Positions 38,760-49,232 of a stretch of 64,000 bases of DNA are shown here, piece by piece; positions within the stretch are counted from its first letter, which is position 1, and every line of letters begins with the position of its first letter. The notes below the pieces were generated by a model. That model searched no databases and had not been told where the DNA came from. It worked only from the letters and a program-made list of their open reading frames with translations. Origin of the DNA: Trichomonas vaginalis G3 (Eukaryota > Parabasalia > Trichomonadida > Trichomonadidae); contig NC_067207.1 of NCBI RefSeq assembly GCF_026262505.1, positions 14,662,082-14,726,081 on the forward strand. Reading direction: 5' to 3'. The position numbers and the translations under genes are program-made.

Positions 38760-39815
38760 TTAACAAAACTCGCTTTTTGCAGTTCTTCTTTCAAATCTGA
38801 GGCGACAAATTTCTCTTTTAAGTTTATTATTAATTTCTTGTTCTTTATTTAGCGTTTCTTCCTTCTGTCGAACAATTCTTCTTAATTCTTCACTTCTTGT
38901 ATCAATATTTGCTGATGGTTTTTCAATTACAGTACTTTGTTGACTAATTTTGGAATAATGAGTCAAATCTTGTCTTGTTCGCTCAAAAACAGTGTTCATA
39001 TTGTTTAATTGTATACTTGCTTCTGATTTGAAGTCATGAATCTCCTTTTTAACTTTTCGATACTGATTTTCCTGATTTGTTATCTGTTTCTTAATTGGAC
39101 CGAGCGTAGATGAATAACTGTCCTTTATACTTTGTATTTTTTGTTTATAGGCCGCTTCTTCTTGCAATAATTTCTCTCTCATTTGATCCATTTTTAGTTT
39201 ATGCTCTTTTTCGTTTTCTTCAAGAGATGTAACACAGTCAAGAAGCTTCTGTTTCGAAGAAAGCAGGTTATTAACACGTTCTTGGTTCTTTTGAGCAAGA
39301 ACGTTTTGTAAATCTTGAATTTGCGCTTCATATATGTCTTTCGTTTGATAATCGACTTTTTCGTTATCAGCAATAGTAATATCTTGCTGAGTTTTCTCTA
39401 ATGTGGTTTCTAATTCTGTAATTGTTTGGTTATAAACTTTTTCGATTTTATCTGTTTGTTTTTTATCATCATTTTGTAATTTTTGAAGTGAATTCTCAAA
39501 ATCCTTTTGTATCTCTTGCAATTGAAGTGCTTGTGCATGCTTTAGATCTGATATTTCTTGTCGATATTGATCTTTTAGTGAGGCAAGCTTTGATTTAAGT
39601 TGAGCCCTTCTTCTTAGTTCTGATCCTTGCTTAATACTTACTTCTTGTTGAAATTGATTATCAAGGCGCGTAATTTGATCACTTAATTCTGTATTTTGGG
39701 CTTCTAATGATGTATAATAGTCCATCAATTGTTGAATTTGAGTATCAGCAATCATTAAATTCTGTTCAAGTTTCTTTTGGAAGATTTGGCACCGTCTTTC
39801 AAGCGCCAAACTCAT
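38760..39815 (-). CDS. Long coiled-coil protein (351 aa)
   Basis: Start chosen at MSLALERRCQIFQKKLEQNL; the 21 upstream codons are AT-rich leader. Nearly the whole protein is heptad-rich coiled coil (ELSDQITRLDNQFQQEVSIK; LRRIVRQKEETLNKEQEINN) with a short basic C-terminus (ICRLRFERRTAKSEFC). Such proteins in trichomonads are often cytoskeletal or flagellar (for example dynein regulatory or CCDC families), but no specific family is recognised. Complete, no homologue in the window. Confidence 0.8.
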   Translation of the reverse strand: MSLALERRCQIFQKKLEQNLMIADTQIQQLMDYYTSLEAQNTELSDQITRLDNQFQQEVSIKQGSELRRRAQLKSKLASLKDQYRQEISDLKHAQALQLQEIQKDFENSLQKLQNDDKKQTDKIEKVYNQTITELETTLEKTQQDITIADNEKVDYQTKDIYEAQIQDLQNVLAQKNQERVNNLLSSKQKLLDCVTSLEENEKEHKLKMDQMREKLLQEEAAYKQKIQSIKDSYSSTLGPIKKQITNQENQYRKVKKEIHDFKSEASIQLNNMNTVFERTRQDLTHYSKISQQSTVIEKPSANIDTRSEELRRIVRQKEETLNKEQEINNKLKREICRLRFERRTAKSEFC

Positions 39816-40458
39816 TTTTCTAAAGATAAAAATCTCTAAACGCACGTTTAACTCGCCTGTAAATAATATGATTGTCACATAATCATTTATACAAATATGT
39901 AAAGAATTGGTTTGATATGAAAAGAGCTCGATAAGTCAAATTCAAAAAATAAATTTCAATTAAAGAGATAGGAATCAGTACTAATTAACAGACATATTGA
40001 CAAATGATGATTTTGTAGTGATATTCACACGATCCACAAAGATTTCTGGAATTTATATCTTTATTCTTTGATTGAATCATGTAATAAGGATAGCTAATGA
40101 TGACATTAGTTTAGCCAGAGTTTGCAAAGCATCTCAAGACTTCATGGTGATATGTTGCCAGATATTTTAAAAATATGTTTGCTAAATATTGTCAAAAGCT
40201 GATAGATATTGCAAATAGTAAAATATTTGAAACCAATTATACAGTATGGTAATATTCGAATGCTTCATTTTGCTTGCATCTTTCTGATTTGAATCAAAAT
40301 CATTGCCAATAATGTAAACATCACAAAAAATTTAATATTTATGAAAAAGATTGAATTAATTAGTGATTCGTGGGTCCAATAATAATATGAATAAAACAAT
40401 ATTTTTGAGAAAGGTATCGAGAAATATTTAAATTAAAATGTAAATTTACAAAAAATTT
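39816..40458. other. Divergent intergenic region
   Basis: About 640 bp between two divergent genes. No coding potential and no clear TCA initiator adjacent to either start; AT-rich throughout. Confidence 0.55.
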
Positions 40459-42879
40459 ATGCTGAACAACTCAGATGAGCTTGAACGAATAAAATCTGAG
40501 TTTAGTAAGTATATTATTGATGCAAATTCCCTAAAGAAGACCAAACTAATCGGCAAAGGTGGCTATGCCGAAGTTTGGCTCGTTACTGATGAAGAAGGGA
40601 ATAGTAAGGGCGCGTTGAAGCAATTATACAGCGAATGCATTACAGAAAAAGATATAGTTAACTTTACACGTGAAGTACAGACTCTTGCCGCATCAAATCA
40701 TCCATTTTTTGTTAAATTTTTAGGTTTTTCTCCCCAATTTCCATTATCCATTTTAACAGAATATATTCCAAATGGATCTCTATTTAAGCTAATGCGATCT
40801 GAATCAAAATCGAAAATACTGACAGGATCTAAAAAAACAGTTATTGCCATGGGTGTCGCCAACGCAATGCATTTTCTTCATCTACAAGGTATTATCCATC
40901 GCGATCTTAAGTCAATGAATGTCTTACTTGACTCAAAATACTATCCCAGAATTTGTGATTTTGGTATCGCGAGAATTTACAGAGAAACTCCACAAATAAT
41001 GACAGTAAATATCGGTACTCCCCATTGGATGGCACCAGAGGCCCTTAATGGAGAAAAATACGGCTTCCCTTTCGATGTATATTCATATGGAATGTTATTA
41101 TACGAACTTTTAACAGAAAAAATACCCTGGGAGAACGTTAACCAAGAAGTTGTTATGAGATTAGTTATGATCGAAGGCAAACGACCTCAAATTCCTCAAA
41201 AAACTCCTCAACAATTGAAAGATTTGATTGAAAAATGCTGGGCTCAAAACCCAGACGAAAGACCAACATTCGAATATATCTACGAGCAATTTGCGAGCGG
41301 AAACGTCTCATATCCTAACGCAAAACAAGAAGATATCGACGAATTAAAAGAATTTCTTGAAAATAACGGTTTTATGATCCAACATAAAGAAAAACGTGTA
41401 AAGAAAGTAAAATTAGTCAGAAATTCGACATCCGAAGTTTTATACGAATTTTCTGATTTAACCACGAATAATCCGAAAATTCAGACCACCCTGAAGAAGG
41501 CGCTAAGTAATCTGAATGACCAGAACTGTAAGTTGTTCTGGAAGCAAATTTCCCCTCTTTTGTCGCCAAATGTACCAAGAACTACTCAATTATTCGTAAT
41601 TAACAATATACCGGAAGCCATTACGACCAAAGCAATAGCTAGAGAGGCTATTGCGGCAGGAATTCATAAATTAGTTGATTATTGTGACTTTGAAGCACAA
41701 AATTCAGCATTAACACTTTACCATCGATTATTTACATTTTTCCCTGAAGGAATTAATAGTTCATTCCATTCTGAAATGGACCAAATCATTGCAAATGATA
41801 TAAAATCAGCGTTAATTTTATTACAATTATACTCTCAAGGATTCAAAGACAATAAAGATCCTTGGGACATTCTCGATATACTACTGACTTCGGAGAAGAA
41901 GTTTCTGAAGAGCGATTACGCAACTGAGTACATAGAAACTTTATATTATTTATGTTCGACTCACAAAGACTACGCGAAGGCAAGACTTGAGAATTGTGCA
42001 GATGTATTCTTCGAAACTGCCGAAACGGCTTCGAAAATGTCAACTTCTGTTCAAGCTCTCAATTCTATCGTTTCTCTTTCCATTTGTGCCCATTCCAAAT
42101 TGTCCGTACAGAGGTTAACTGAACTTCTCAAAGACGAAAATTGCGCAAATCCGACAGTTACCTTTTTATTGCATTGTCCAACGGTAGAAGCGAACCCAGA
42201 GATCATCCTTGCACTGTTTAAGACTGCGCAAAGGGGTAACGAGAACGCAATCTTTGTTTTATGCACAATTGCCGAGAAATTTGATTATGCAAGGATTATT
42301 TCACGAGATTTAAGCTGGATTATTGATCCTTTGCCTACAATACTGAGCACATTGCGATTGTTCCTTGTTATGTTCAGACACAAAGATCTCAGAGAGAAAT
42401 TATTGTTGAATTCGAATTTGACACGAATGTTTTCTAAGTTGTTACATGAAAAAGACCAAACAAGTGCAATTATTATTGTCCAGCTCATTATTTTGTACCC
42501 TAATCCATCGAAAGACTTGATACAGAAGTTGAAAAAGAACAAAGTTTTGAAGAGATTACTTGATTTGTGTGTTGCATCAAATAACATCGAAGTTCTTAAG
42601 TCAATGGTGCATTTGGTATCATTTCTTAGCGAATTCGGTGATTCCTCTGAGTATTTGATTGCAATTCCTAAGCTTTGGGACATTGTCAAGACATCTAGTT
42701 CAATAACTCTTGATGCAATTGTTACAATTGTTAATTTGAGTAAGTACCAACTTTGCGCTTTGAAATGCAAGGAATTGGGAATGATACAGTTCTTTAAAGA
42801 GATTTCGTCTGATCCTTCATACACAGAGATCTCCGCAACATTCATTGCAAATATCGCAGCTGCAGATATCGATAAATAA
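40459..42879 (+). CDS. TKL-family protein kinase with C-terminal helical repeats (806 aa)
   Basis: The kinase domain occupies residues ~27-280: GKGGYAEVWLV, invariant K54 (GALKQLY), HRDLKSMN (147-154), DFG 167-169, GTPHWMAPEAL, and CWAQNPDERPTFEYI at the end, all typical of tyrosine-kinase-like Ser/Thr kinases. Residues ~320-806 are a long alpha-helical region with ARM/HEAT-like periodicity (LTELLKDENCANPTVTFLLH; IIIVQLIILYPNPSKDLIQK). This architecture is common among T. vaginalis kinases. Catalytic residues are intact. Complete and intronless. Confidence 0.92.
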   Translation: MLNNSDELERIKSEFSKYIIDANSLKKTKLIGKGGYAEVWLVTDEEGNSKGALKQLYSECITEKDIVNFTREVQTLAASNHPFFVKFLGFSPQFPLSILTEYIPNGSLFKLMRSESKSKILTGSKKTVIAMGVANAMHFLHLQGIIHRDLKSMNVLLDSKYYPRICDFGIARIYRETPQIMTVNIGTPHWMAPEALNGEKYGFPFDVYSYGMLLYELLTEKIPWENVNQEVVMRLVMIEGKRPQIPQKTPQQLKDLIEKCWAQNPDERPTFEYIYEQFASGNVSYPNAKQEDIDELKEFLENNGFMIQHKEKRVKKVKLVRNSTSEVLYEFSDLTTNNPKIQTTLKKALSNLNDQNCKLFWKQISPLLSPNVPRTTQLFVINNIPEAITTKAIAREAIAAGIHKLVDYCDFEAQNSALTLYHRLFTFFPEGINSSFHSEMDQIIANDIKSALILLQLYSQGFKDNKDPWDILDILLTSEKKFLKSDYATEYIETLYYLCSTHKDYAKARLENCADVFFETAETASKMSTSVQALNSIVSLSICAHSKLSVQRLTELLKDENCANPTVTFLLHCPTVEANPEIILALFKTAQRGNENAIFVLCTIAEKFDYARIISRDLSWIIDPLPTILSTLRLFLVMFRHKDLREKLLLNSNLTRMFSKLLHEKDQTSAIIIVQLIILYPNPSKDLIQKLKKNKVLKRLLDLCVASNNIEVLKSMVHLVSFLSEFGDSSEYLIAIPKLWDIVKTSSSITLDAIVTIVNLSKYQLCALKCKELGMIQFFKEISSDPSYTEISATFIANIAAADIDK

Positions 42880-43177
42880 ATTGTTAGTTATATACTTATA
42901 TATTTGAGAATTTTTTTTATTGGTCATGTCCATGGATTAGAATCAATTCCATGGACAATAAAATCGTCCATGTTTATATATATATTAGTCTATTGAAAAT
43001 CAATTTTATAGTACACTAGCATTCAATCAACTTTGAAGTCGGCGATTAATGTGCTCTTAACAAAATAGTGCTAGTATTGGGTTATTTGAAATATATGAGA
43101 AATAATATGTATCTTATGGAATATGATTATGGAATCACTTGCATAAAAAATATAAATGAAAAATAGAATCTATAATT
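42880..43177. other. Intergenic with a short hairpin
   Basis: Non-coding. TGTCCATGGATT and AATTCCATGGACA (42927-42959) form a hairpin, with a further CGTCCATG half-copy just downstream. Confidence 0.55.
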
Positions 43178-44245
43178 TTAAGATTTAGATAAAAATAAAA
43201 TGAAATAAAGATTATCATAGCTATTGCTTTTACGGTATTTGTTTTGTAAAATAGTTTTGTATTTGATCTTCACTAGGATACAAAGAGAAATTATGTTATT
43301 ATTATTTAATTGAATCTCTCCATTTCCTGAAGTTGTCATTTCTATGTTTGGGTTATCGATAAAGCATTTATCAGTAATTATTTTTGTATTAGAATCATAT
43401 GTGTATAATAAAATTTTCCCTGAGTTTTCTTTCAGCACTGAATTAGAAATAGAAAGGAGAGAACTTTCGTATTTGAGATAAAAAATTCCTGGATAGGTTG
43501 TTGGTTTTGAAGAGTAAGAACTATTTATATAATTACTACAATGAATGAAATGTTGTGAATAGCCATGCCAATAACATCTATAATCTGCTTCATTTGAAAT
43601 AAATTGACAAAATTTAATGTTTGATGTTCCTGATGCATCATTTAAAATAACATATCCAACATTTGATTTAGTTTTGCAGTTACTTTCATTGATTGAAACA
43701 AATGAAATATTTCCATACTTATTACAAAGTACAGAACCTGATGTTTCACTTGAATAACCTGAAATTGATGTTTCTTCAATCAGACTTAGATCAGTACTAT
43801 TCTCTCTAGCTACAACTGCAGCGTGCATTCCACTTTTTGTTCCACTTGTCACTGAGCAGTTTATTCCTGTAACTCGATATTGGAAAAATGGTCCATTTCG
43901 AAAGCGTGTGCATGGACACTGATTATCTGCACTGCATTTATTAAATTCTGTTTCACTGATTCCTAAATAATTCGGACCTACTGAATCCACATTGATACAT
44001 GCCGTCTTTAAGTCTCCAAAATTACAGTCTGTAACAAAATATTTTTCACTTGAATCTGTTTTCCAATACTCTTTAGATCCATCAGAATAAGGAGTTGGAG
44101 GTGGATCATTGAAGAATTGATTCCAATCATCAATAGAATTATGAAGAAACGAAGCAAATGGGCGGGCCCCATTTACGTCTAAAGTTAATATATTCCAAAG
44201 CTTTGCAGTTAACGTAATTAATTTTAAAATCTTGTGAAATAAGGT
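43178..44245 (-). pseudogene. Beta-helix-like repeat protein, copy 3 (no start codon)
   Basis: The frame is open for ~355 codons from just after a TAA (44246-44248), but its first ATG is at 43990, 85 codons in. Upstream residues still match the family (NSIDDWNQFFNDPPPTPYSD). The body is close to copy 1 (ISGYSSETSGSVLCNKYGN, SNIKFCQFISNEAD). A shared 3' flank motif (ATTTAGATAAAAAT) follows all three copies. Either a 5'-truncated relic or translated from the internal ATG. Confidence 0.65.
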
Positions 44246-44464
44246 TTAAACATATTTTTATTGGAAAACTACATGGTACATTTGACTGTTTGAGAATTAG
44301 AAATGCTTGAACTTTGGGGCTTTATCTAGATTTTGAAAATTTATGAAAATAAGGTCTTTTTGTAAATCTTTTTGCTAACCAAGGTTGTGCAATCTGTCTC
44401 AAAATTCTGGTTACTTGGAATTTAGGAGAAAAGGAATATATGTTCTTGAAAAAAATTTAACATA

Positions 44465-44720
44465 TTTTTCCGGACTTTTCAGAGAATTGAGCTCAAGCTC
44501 AATTCTCTGAATCAGTCCGAAGAAATATGAAAGTCTGTCATAGCGTTCAGTGATTAGCTCGATTTTAACGGAACCTTAAAATCGAGCATTGAAAAGTCTC
44601 GACAGACTTTTTTTTTCTGCAGTCCATGCTATGCTAAAATGATATTCAGCTTTTTTGCGGTTTGAAATTTTTTGAGGCTCTCTTCGGTCGCCTCCCTAAA
44701 ATTCCAAACCGCAAAAGTAA
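44465..44720. ncRNA. Dense set of strong inverted repeats; candidate structured RNA
   Basis: There are three successive structures. (1) TCAGAGAATTGAGC / GCTCAATTCTCTGA (44479-44492, 44497-44510) with a 4-nt loop and an outer CGGACT/AGTCCG stem. (2) AAGTCTGTC / GACAGACTT (44531-44539, 44601-44609) enclosing GCTCGATTTTAA / TTAAAATCGAGC (44557-44568, 44576-44587). This is followed by a T-run that would suit pol III termination on the plus strand. (3) TTTTGCGGTTTG / CAAACCGCAAAA (about 44653-44716). No known RNA family is recognised; a decayed foldback transposon is the main alternative. Confidence 0.4.
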
Positions 44721-44784
44721 CATTTTGACAGTTTTTTTTTAAATTCTGAAATGTTTACATAAACGTCTTAAACGGCTTCCAAAA

Positions 44785-45960
44785 ATGACGAGCGCGTTTA
44801 CAACTCAGGGAATGTATCAATTGGGTGGAGGCGATGTTGCCTATTGTTCATTTGATTTCTCTATTCTTCAATTCAATCACTACGAAAAATTCTTCAATGC
44901 TTTGCCAAATTTTTTATATAAAAAAGTTAAAAAAGTAAGTTTCAACTGCGATTTCGAATTCAACTATTCAAAATCTGGACATAAAAGTGAACGATGTGAG
45001 AATATAATTGCCGAATCAATTGCAAACAAAAAACCAAAATTTATTCCGTATCTTGTCAAAATTTTGAAAATCGTATTGCCTAAGACAAAAATACTCAAAT
45101 CAATCGAATTTTCATCCATGAAGATTCCTCGAGGTATGTTGTCTGTTTTATTGAAATCAATCGCAAAATGTCCGACATTAGAGTTTGTACGCTTTATCAA
45201 TGTTCCTGTAACAGATGATCATCTTACATCATTCCTTCCACGTATAAATCCATACCAATACCAAGAAGTTTCCTTTGTTTCTTGTGGAATTACGTCCAGA
45301 TCAATTCCAAACATCAAAACCTTCATTAGAAAGAGACCAACAACAAGTATTGTTGATAGAAGATTATCAACACTTTGCCTTGATGGCAATTATATTACAG
45401 AAGATGAAATAAACAGCGTTCAGAAATTATTACAAACAGATCAAGACTTAACAGATGGAAATGGCGAACCAGATGTAACAATTGATAACGCTACAATCGC
45501 TACTACAACAATGGACGACGATCGCTTCATGAAACACGTTCCTCCGCCACTTTTCAAACCAATTACACCAAATGTTACGAAATCAGAGAAATCAGTCTCT
45601 CCAAAATCAGTAAACTCTCACAAACTTAACGATAGTGAGCAAATCAAAGCGGAACAGCCAAGGCCTCTTGTTTCATCAACACAAGAATCTGATTACAGCG
45701 ACTACTCTTACACAGGTGAGGAGGAAGAAGATTATTCATATGATGGTATTGAATATAGCGATACTCCAACAAATGATGAAGATTTGGCTTCTCAAAACGC
45801 ATTACTCAGAAAAAGGCTGAAGAACCTTATGCAAAAGAAGAAGGCCTTGCTTTATGCTGATGATGTTTTCTTCGTCGGCGAAAGAGCTCAGGATTTGGCT
45901 GAGCTTGTTAGTGATATGAAAGAAAGAGCAGCTCAATTAACCGGAACTAATGAAAACTGA
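44785..45960 (+). CDS. Cep78-like leucine-rich-repeat/coiled-coil protein (391 aa)
   Basis: Residues ~1-210 hold RNI-type leucine-rich repeats. The pattern GMLSVLLKSIAKCPTLEFVR, then TSFLPRINPYQYQEVSFVSCGITSRS, matches the order seen in the centrosomal protein Cep78. Residues ~215-330 are acidic and low complexity (SDYSDYSYTGEEEEDYSYDG). A C-terminal coiled coil (ALLRKRLKNLMQKKKALLYA) ends the protein. Cep78 proteins act at centrioles and basal bodies (family knowledge), plausible for a flagellate. The assignment rests on motif pattern, so a generic LRR protein is the alternative. Confidence 0.62.
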   Translation: MTSAFTTQGMYQLGGGDVAYCSFDFSILQFNHYEKFFNALPNFLYKKVKKVSFNCDFEFNYSKSGHKSERCENIIAESIANKKPKFIPYLVKILKIVLPKTKILKSIEFSSMKIPRGMLSVLLKSIAKCPTLEFVRFINVPVTDDHLTSFLPRINPYQYQEVSFVSCGITSRSIPNIKTFIRKRPTTSIVDRRLSTLCLDGNYITEDEINSVQKLLQTDQDLTDGNGEPDVTIDNATIATTTMDDDRFMKHVPPPLFKPITPNVTKSEKSVSPKSVNSHKLNDSEQIKAEQPRPLVSSTQESDYSDYSYTGEEEEDYSYDGIEYSDTPTNDEDLASQNALLRKRLKNLMQKKKALLYADDVFFVGERAQDLAELVSDMKERAAQLTGTNEN

Positions 45961-46258
45961 TACTATTTCCTTTATATTGTTTTTCTGTTTTATATTTTGT
46001 GTAAATTATTTATATATTCTGAAAAATACCAAAATTATTTTTCCAAATTTCAATAAAAGCATAAAACTCATTAATGATCTTAACCAAAATATCGAAAAAG
46101 TCATCATATATAATTCAAAATGCCTTTTAAACTAGTTTTTCATCTAAAATTGAAAATTATACTAAATTAGTTATCTTAAATACAAAAAGATACCTTTTAA
46201 AAGACCTCTAAAGAATTAGTATTTATATAAAAATATACAAACAAAAGATATAATCAAA

Positions 46259-47347
46259 TTATAACATTGAATTCTGATTGTTTTCAATCATTGGAAGAGT
46301 GGAATCTCCTTGGAATATATAAGCATGGTTTCTGTATTTGAGATACTGTTCGGAAGCAAAGTTTGCAAGGCAAACTAAGCTAAACAACATGTAAGTCAAA
46401 GAAATTACCATTGAAAGGAAACAATGGACTGATTGTTCAGCATTGAATTCAAGTAGCGATGGAAAAACGTAATCAGCGAACAAAAGAGCGAAAGATGAAC
46501 GTAATGCTGTATAAAGCTTTGAATATGAAGTACAATATCCTCCTGCAAGCATACATATAACAAAAGGAAACAGTAGTATTGGTGCTAAGTACATACTTGT
46601 TGGACTTATTTCGGAATAATTTAAAATGTACTGTTTTGAAAGTCCAAGTAATGACATCGCACACTGTATGCATAATACTGTGTGACAAATTGTCCTATCT
46701 ATATTGCCTGCTCCGAATATAAATAAAAATGAAAAAATATGAATACAAAATAGATGTAAGTATGACGTATTGGCTGTGCGTATCATGGCATCAACTAAGC
46801 CTGCTATAGATATGAGCAAACCTAAAACAGTAACGACAGGTTGAGGTTGATATGTAGTTTTTGAAAATTTTAATTTGTAATTGACTTTATTGCAGCCATT
46901 TGACTGGATCTGACTGACGTTTACCATTAGTTTCCATGAAATTTCGTCTGCTCCGCATCGAGCGCTATATTGGGCATCAAAGATATATTTTGAGTTGTTT
47001 TGTAATCCAACTTCAGTTATAGTGCATGGCAGATCAGTTATTACGTTTGTATGAATGTATTGAAGCTGATGAGTAAAATTATCGAGATGTTTTTTTGAAC
47101 AGAATATTAATTCTGGATCATAATGCTTCTGTGAAAATCGGTGATGGTAGAATGATGCGATAGATGATTGTTCTGACAAAGATGACTTGGAAAATTCGTT
47201 TAATTGGAAAATAAGTACAACTATAATTGCTATAACTAATAGGAACTGCGATTTTGTCGTAATTCCTTTCTCGAAATTCTGATAAGGTGTTGTTATTTTG
47301 GCTATTTTGATGATTTTGAAAAGTGACAAGCGATCATTCCGATAAAT
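46259..47347 (-). CDS. Polytopic membrane protein, start uncertain (~356-362 aa)
   Basis: One N-terminal span (FLLVIAIIVVLIFQLNEF) is followed by a ~115-residue Cys-containing extracytoplasmic loop (CSKKHLDNF; DLPCTITEVGL; YSARCGADEI; SNGCNKVNY), then about six spans in the second half. Large loop after TM1 recalls mucolipin/TRP-type channels, but no pore signature is seen. The frame has no ATG near its 5' end (first residues use TTG at 47329). The same frame continues upstream through TGA and TAG into a 45-codon segment with its own ATG (47372-47509), so the gene may be nonsense-damaged. Confidence 0.6.
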   Translation of the reverse strand: MYRNDRLSLFKIIKIAKITTPYQNFEKGITTKSQFLLVIAIIVVLIFQLNEFSKSSLSEQSSIASFYHHRFSQKHYDPELIFCSKKHLDNFTHQLQYIHTNVITDLPCTITEVGLQNNSKYIFDAQYSARCGADEISWKLMVNVSQIQSNGCNKVNYKLKFSKTTYQPQPVVTVLGLLISIAGLVDAMIRTANTSYLHLFCIHIFSFLFIFGAGNIDRTICHTVLCIQCAMSLLGLSKQYILNYSEISPTSMYLAPILLFPFVICMLAGGYCTSYSKLYTALRSSFALLFADYVFPSLLEFNAEQSVHCFLSMVISLTYMLFSLVCLANFASEQYLKYRNHAYIFQGDSTLPMIENNQNSML

Positions 47348-47371
47348 TCAATTGAATTCTACGACTGAAAT

Positions 47372-47509
47372 CTATAATGGTAGGATAGATAGGTTCATTA
47401 GACCGAAAGAGGAATGGTCACATTTGCTGGCGATTCCAATCAGCTCGTAATCAATTTCTCTAAAAAGATCATCAGATTGTTTTTTGTTTTCTCTATTTCT
47501 TAGCTTCAT
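47372..47509 (-). pseudogene. Upstream in-frame segment of the membrane protein gene
   Basis: The ATG at 47509 opens MKLRNRENKKQSDDLFREID, then YELIGIASKCDHSSFGL, to TAG at 47372. It is in the same frame as the membrane protein, separated by only two stops (TAG and TGA). Coding-like composition suggests it is the true N-terminus; a short upstream ORF is the alternative. Confidence 0.45.
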
Positions 47510-47912
47510 TCTTCATAATCTGATATCTTCTCACATATGTGTCAAGGAAATTTACTGTTTCTAGGTAAATATATTGTTATGCAATATATAGAGATGTTTT
47601 ACCTTATATTTTCTTGCTATGATATCGATTCAATACGGCAAAGTATGATTTTTAGCACCTCAAACCGAGGAAATCAATTCTTTTCCTTCTCTAGCATTTA
47701 GAAAAATTATTTTCTTTATTATGTTTTTCAATTGAAAATAGAAGTTCAAGTATCATGTAATGAACTAAAAAATGTTATAAAATGAAGGACAATCTAATCA
47801 CATAGTTAAAATTCATCATATAATCTGTTTAAATTTTATAAAATTCAAATTTATATATATATAAAATAATAATAATATAAAGGTTTAAATAAATACAATA
47901 ACAATATATAAG
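47510..47912. other. Intergenic, no gene seen
   Basis: Very AT-rich sequence between two minus-strand genes; no open frame or RNA signal. Confidence 0.55.
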
Positions 47913-49232
47913 TCAATTCTCTGGTTCTTCAAAGAATTTTAAGAATTGTGAAATTAAATCATCAGTTTCATCGAGTTTTGTATCAATATCTGAATCAAAT
48001 ATATCTGGTAAGTCTAGATCAATCATGATTGGCTTGTAGACTTCATTATTATTCGTTAATAAGTTAATTAAAATTGAAAGTAAATCAATGATTGTTTTCT
48101 CATCTAATGACTCAACGAAATCAGGTATACTATCAAGAAGTTTGTCAATATACTGAACTTGGTAATCATAACTGCTTTTTGACAAATATCTGCAAATAGT
48201 TTTGATTGACCAGTATTTATTATCAAAAATAGAACTGTCAACAAACAAAAACAAACTTTCGTACACGTGGTGCTTCTCAATTAGTTCGAAATGCTTATCA
48301 GTCATATAATAAACGATAAGGATTGATGTTTTGATGTTATAACGAACGCTGTTCTCTAGATGCCAGTTTATCGATGTAATGAAGTCATCAGAAGCAAAGC
48401 AATTCGTAAATCCGTTTTCAATAAACTTGTAAACACATGAAAACAGGATTAAATCGTTCTGTATCAGGTCTAAACGTGCAGATTCAACTAACTGGCTCTG
48501 AATATTGATCAAACAACTTCTTTCAAACAAAATTTCGTTTGATAAAAAAAGATGTAACAATTGGAAAGCCAATTCTCGTAGTTTTTTCTCAGAACTAACA
48601 ATGTAATGGGATAAATGAGGTAAAAACTGCATGAGTTCATATGAATAATCAGTAATTCCGAATTTACAAAAATTTTGAAGGAATTTGAAAGCGCAAGTAA
48701 CATCCCTGGTCTCATATCCATCTGATTCGACAATAAACATATTGAGTAATGATAAAAAATCAAGTGATATTAAAATTTCAATATTATTTTGCGAAATTGC
48801 TGCAAAATTAGTAAGAGCTTTCGTAATTTTGTATTGAATATTTGGAATTGGGTTCTCTTTGAATAAACTAATCATAATTTCTGGAATTTGCAGGTCATTA
48901 AAAGCAGAATCCAAACTTTCTTCGAGTTTCCATAGTCTCCCGATGATGGAAATCATGATTAAGCCACATTCTGCTTTGTTTGTCTGTAAAATTTCAATAA
49001 ATGAATTAAAAACGTCTTGATTATTGAAATTTGCAATAAATTTCGTTGATATTTTGATATTTGCCTTGATCACTTCTAGATTTGAAGGCAAGTCCAAATT
49101 ATTTACAACAGCAGATATTGAATAGTGGAGAGATTCAAAATCTACATTGTTTGGCTGGTCGGAAACGATATTTTCTTGATTATGAGAACTGAATTGATCT
49201 TTGGAAATCTGATCTTTATACTCTTCATCCAT
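47913..49232 (-). CDS. Armadillo/HEAT-like helical repeat protein (439 aa)
   Basis: After an N-terminal polar stretch the protein is a chain of helix pairs with the ~40-residue spacing of ARM/HEAT repeats (DVFNSFIEILQTNKAECGLI; IPEIMISLFKENPIPNIQYK; LDSIPDFVESLDEKTIIDLL). The C-terminus is acidic (DSDIDTKLDETDDLISQFLK). Such proteins are protein-binding scaffolds; importin-alpha-like proteins are a large T. vaginalis group, but the ligand-binding Trp/Asn ladder is not evident. ATG at 49232. It shares orientation with the next two genes. Confidence 0.72.
   Translation of the reverse strand: MDEEYKDQISKDQFSSHNQENIVSDQPNNVDFESLHYSISAVVNNLDLPSNLEVIKANIKISTKFIANFNNQDVFNSFIEILQTNKAECGLIMISIIGRLWKLEESLDSAFNDLQIPEIMISLFKENPIPNIQYKITKALTNFAAISQNNIEILISLDFLSLLNMFIVESDGYETRDVTCAFKFLQNFCKFGITDYSYELMQFLPHLSHYIVSSEKKLRELAFQLLHLFLSNEILFERSCLINIQSQLVESARLDLIQNDLILFSCVYKFIENGFTNCFASDDFITSINWHLENSVRYNIKTSILIVYYMTDKHFELIEKHHVYESLFLFVDSSIFDNKYWSIKTICRYLSKSSYDYQVQYIDKLLDSIPDFVESLDEKTIIDLLSILINLLTNNNEVYKPIMIDLDLPDIFDSDIDTKLDETDDLISQFLKFFEEPEN

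Noticed and set aside
45950..46135. 61-codon hydrophobic ORF overlapping the end of the Cep78-like gene
   Set aside because: Starts inside the last codons of the gene and is mostly AT-rich 3' flank; no sign of selection.
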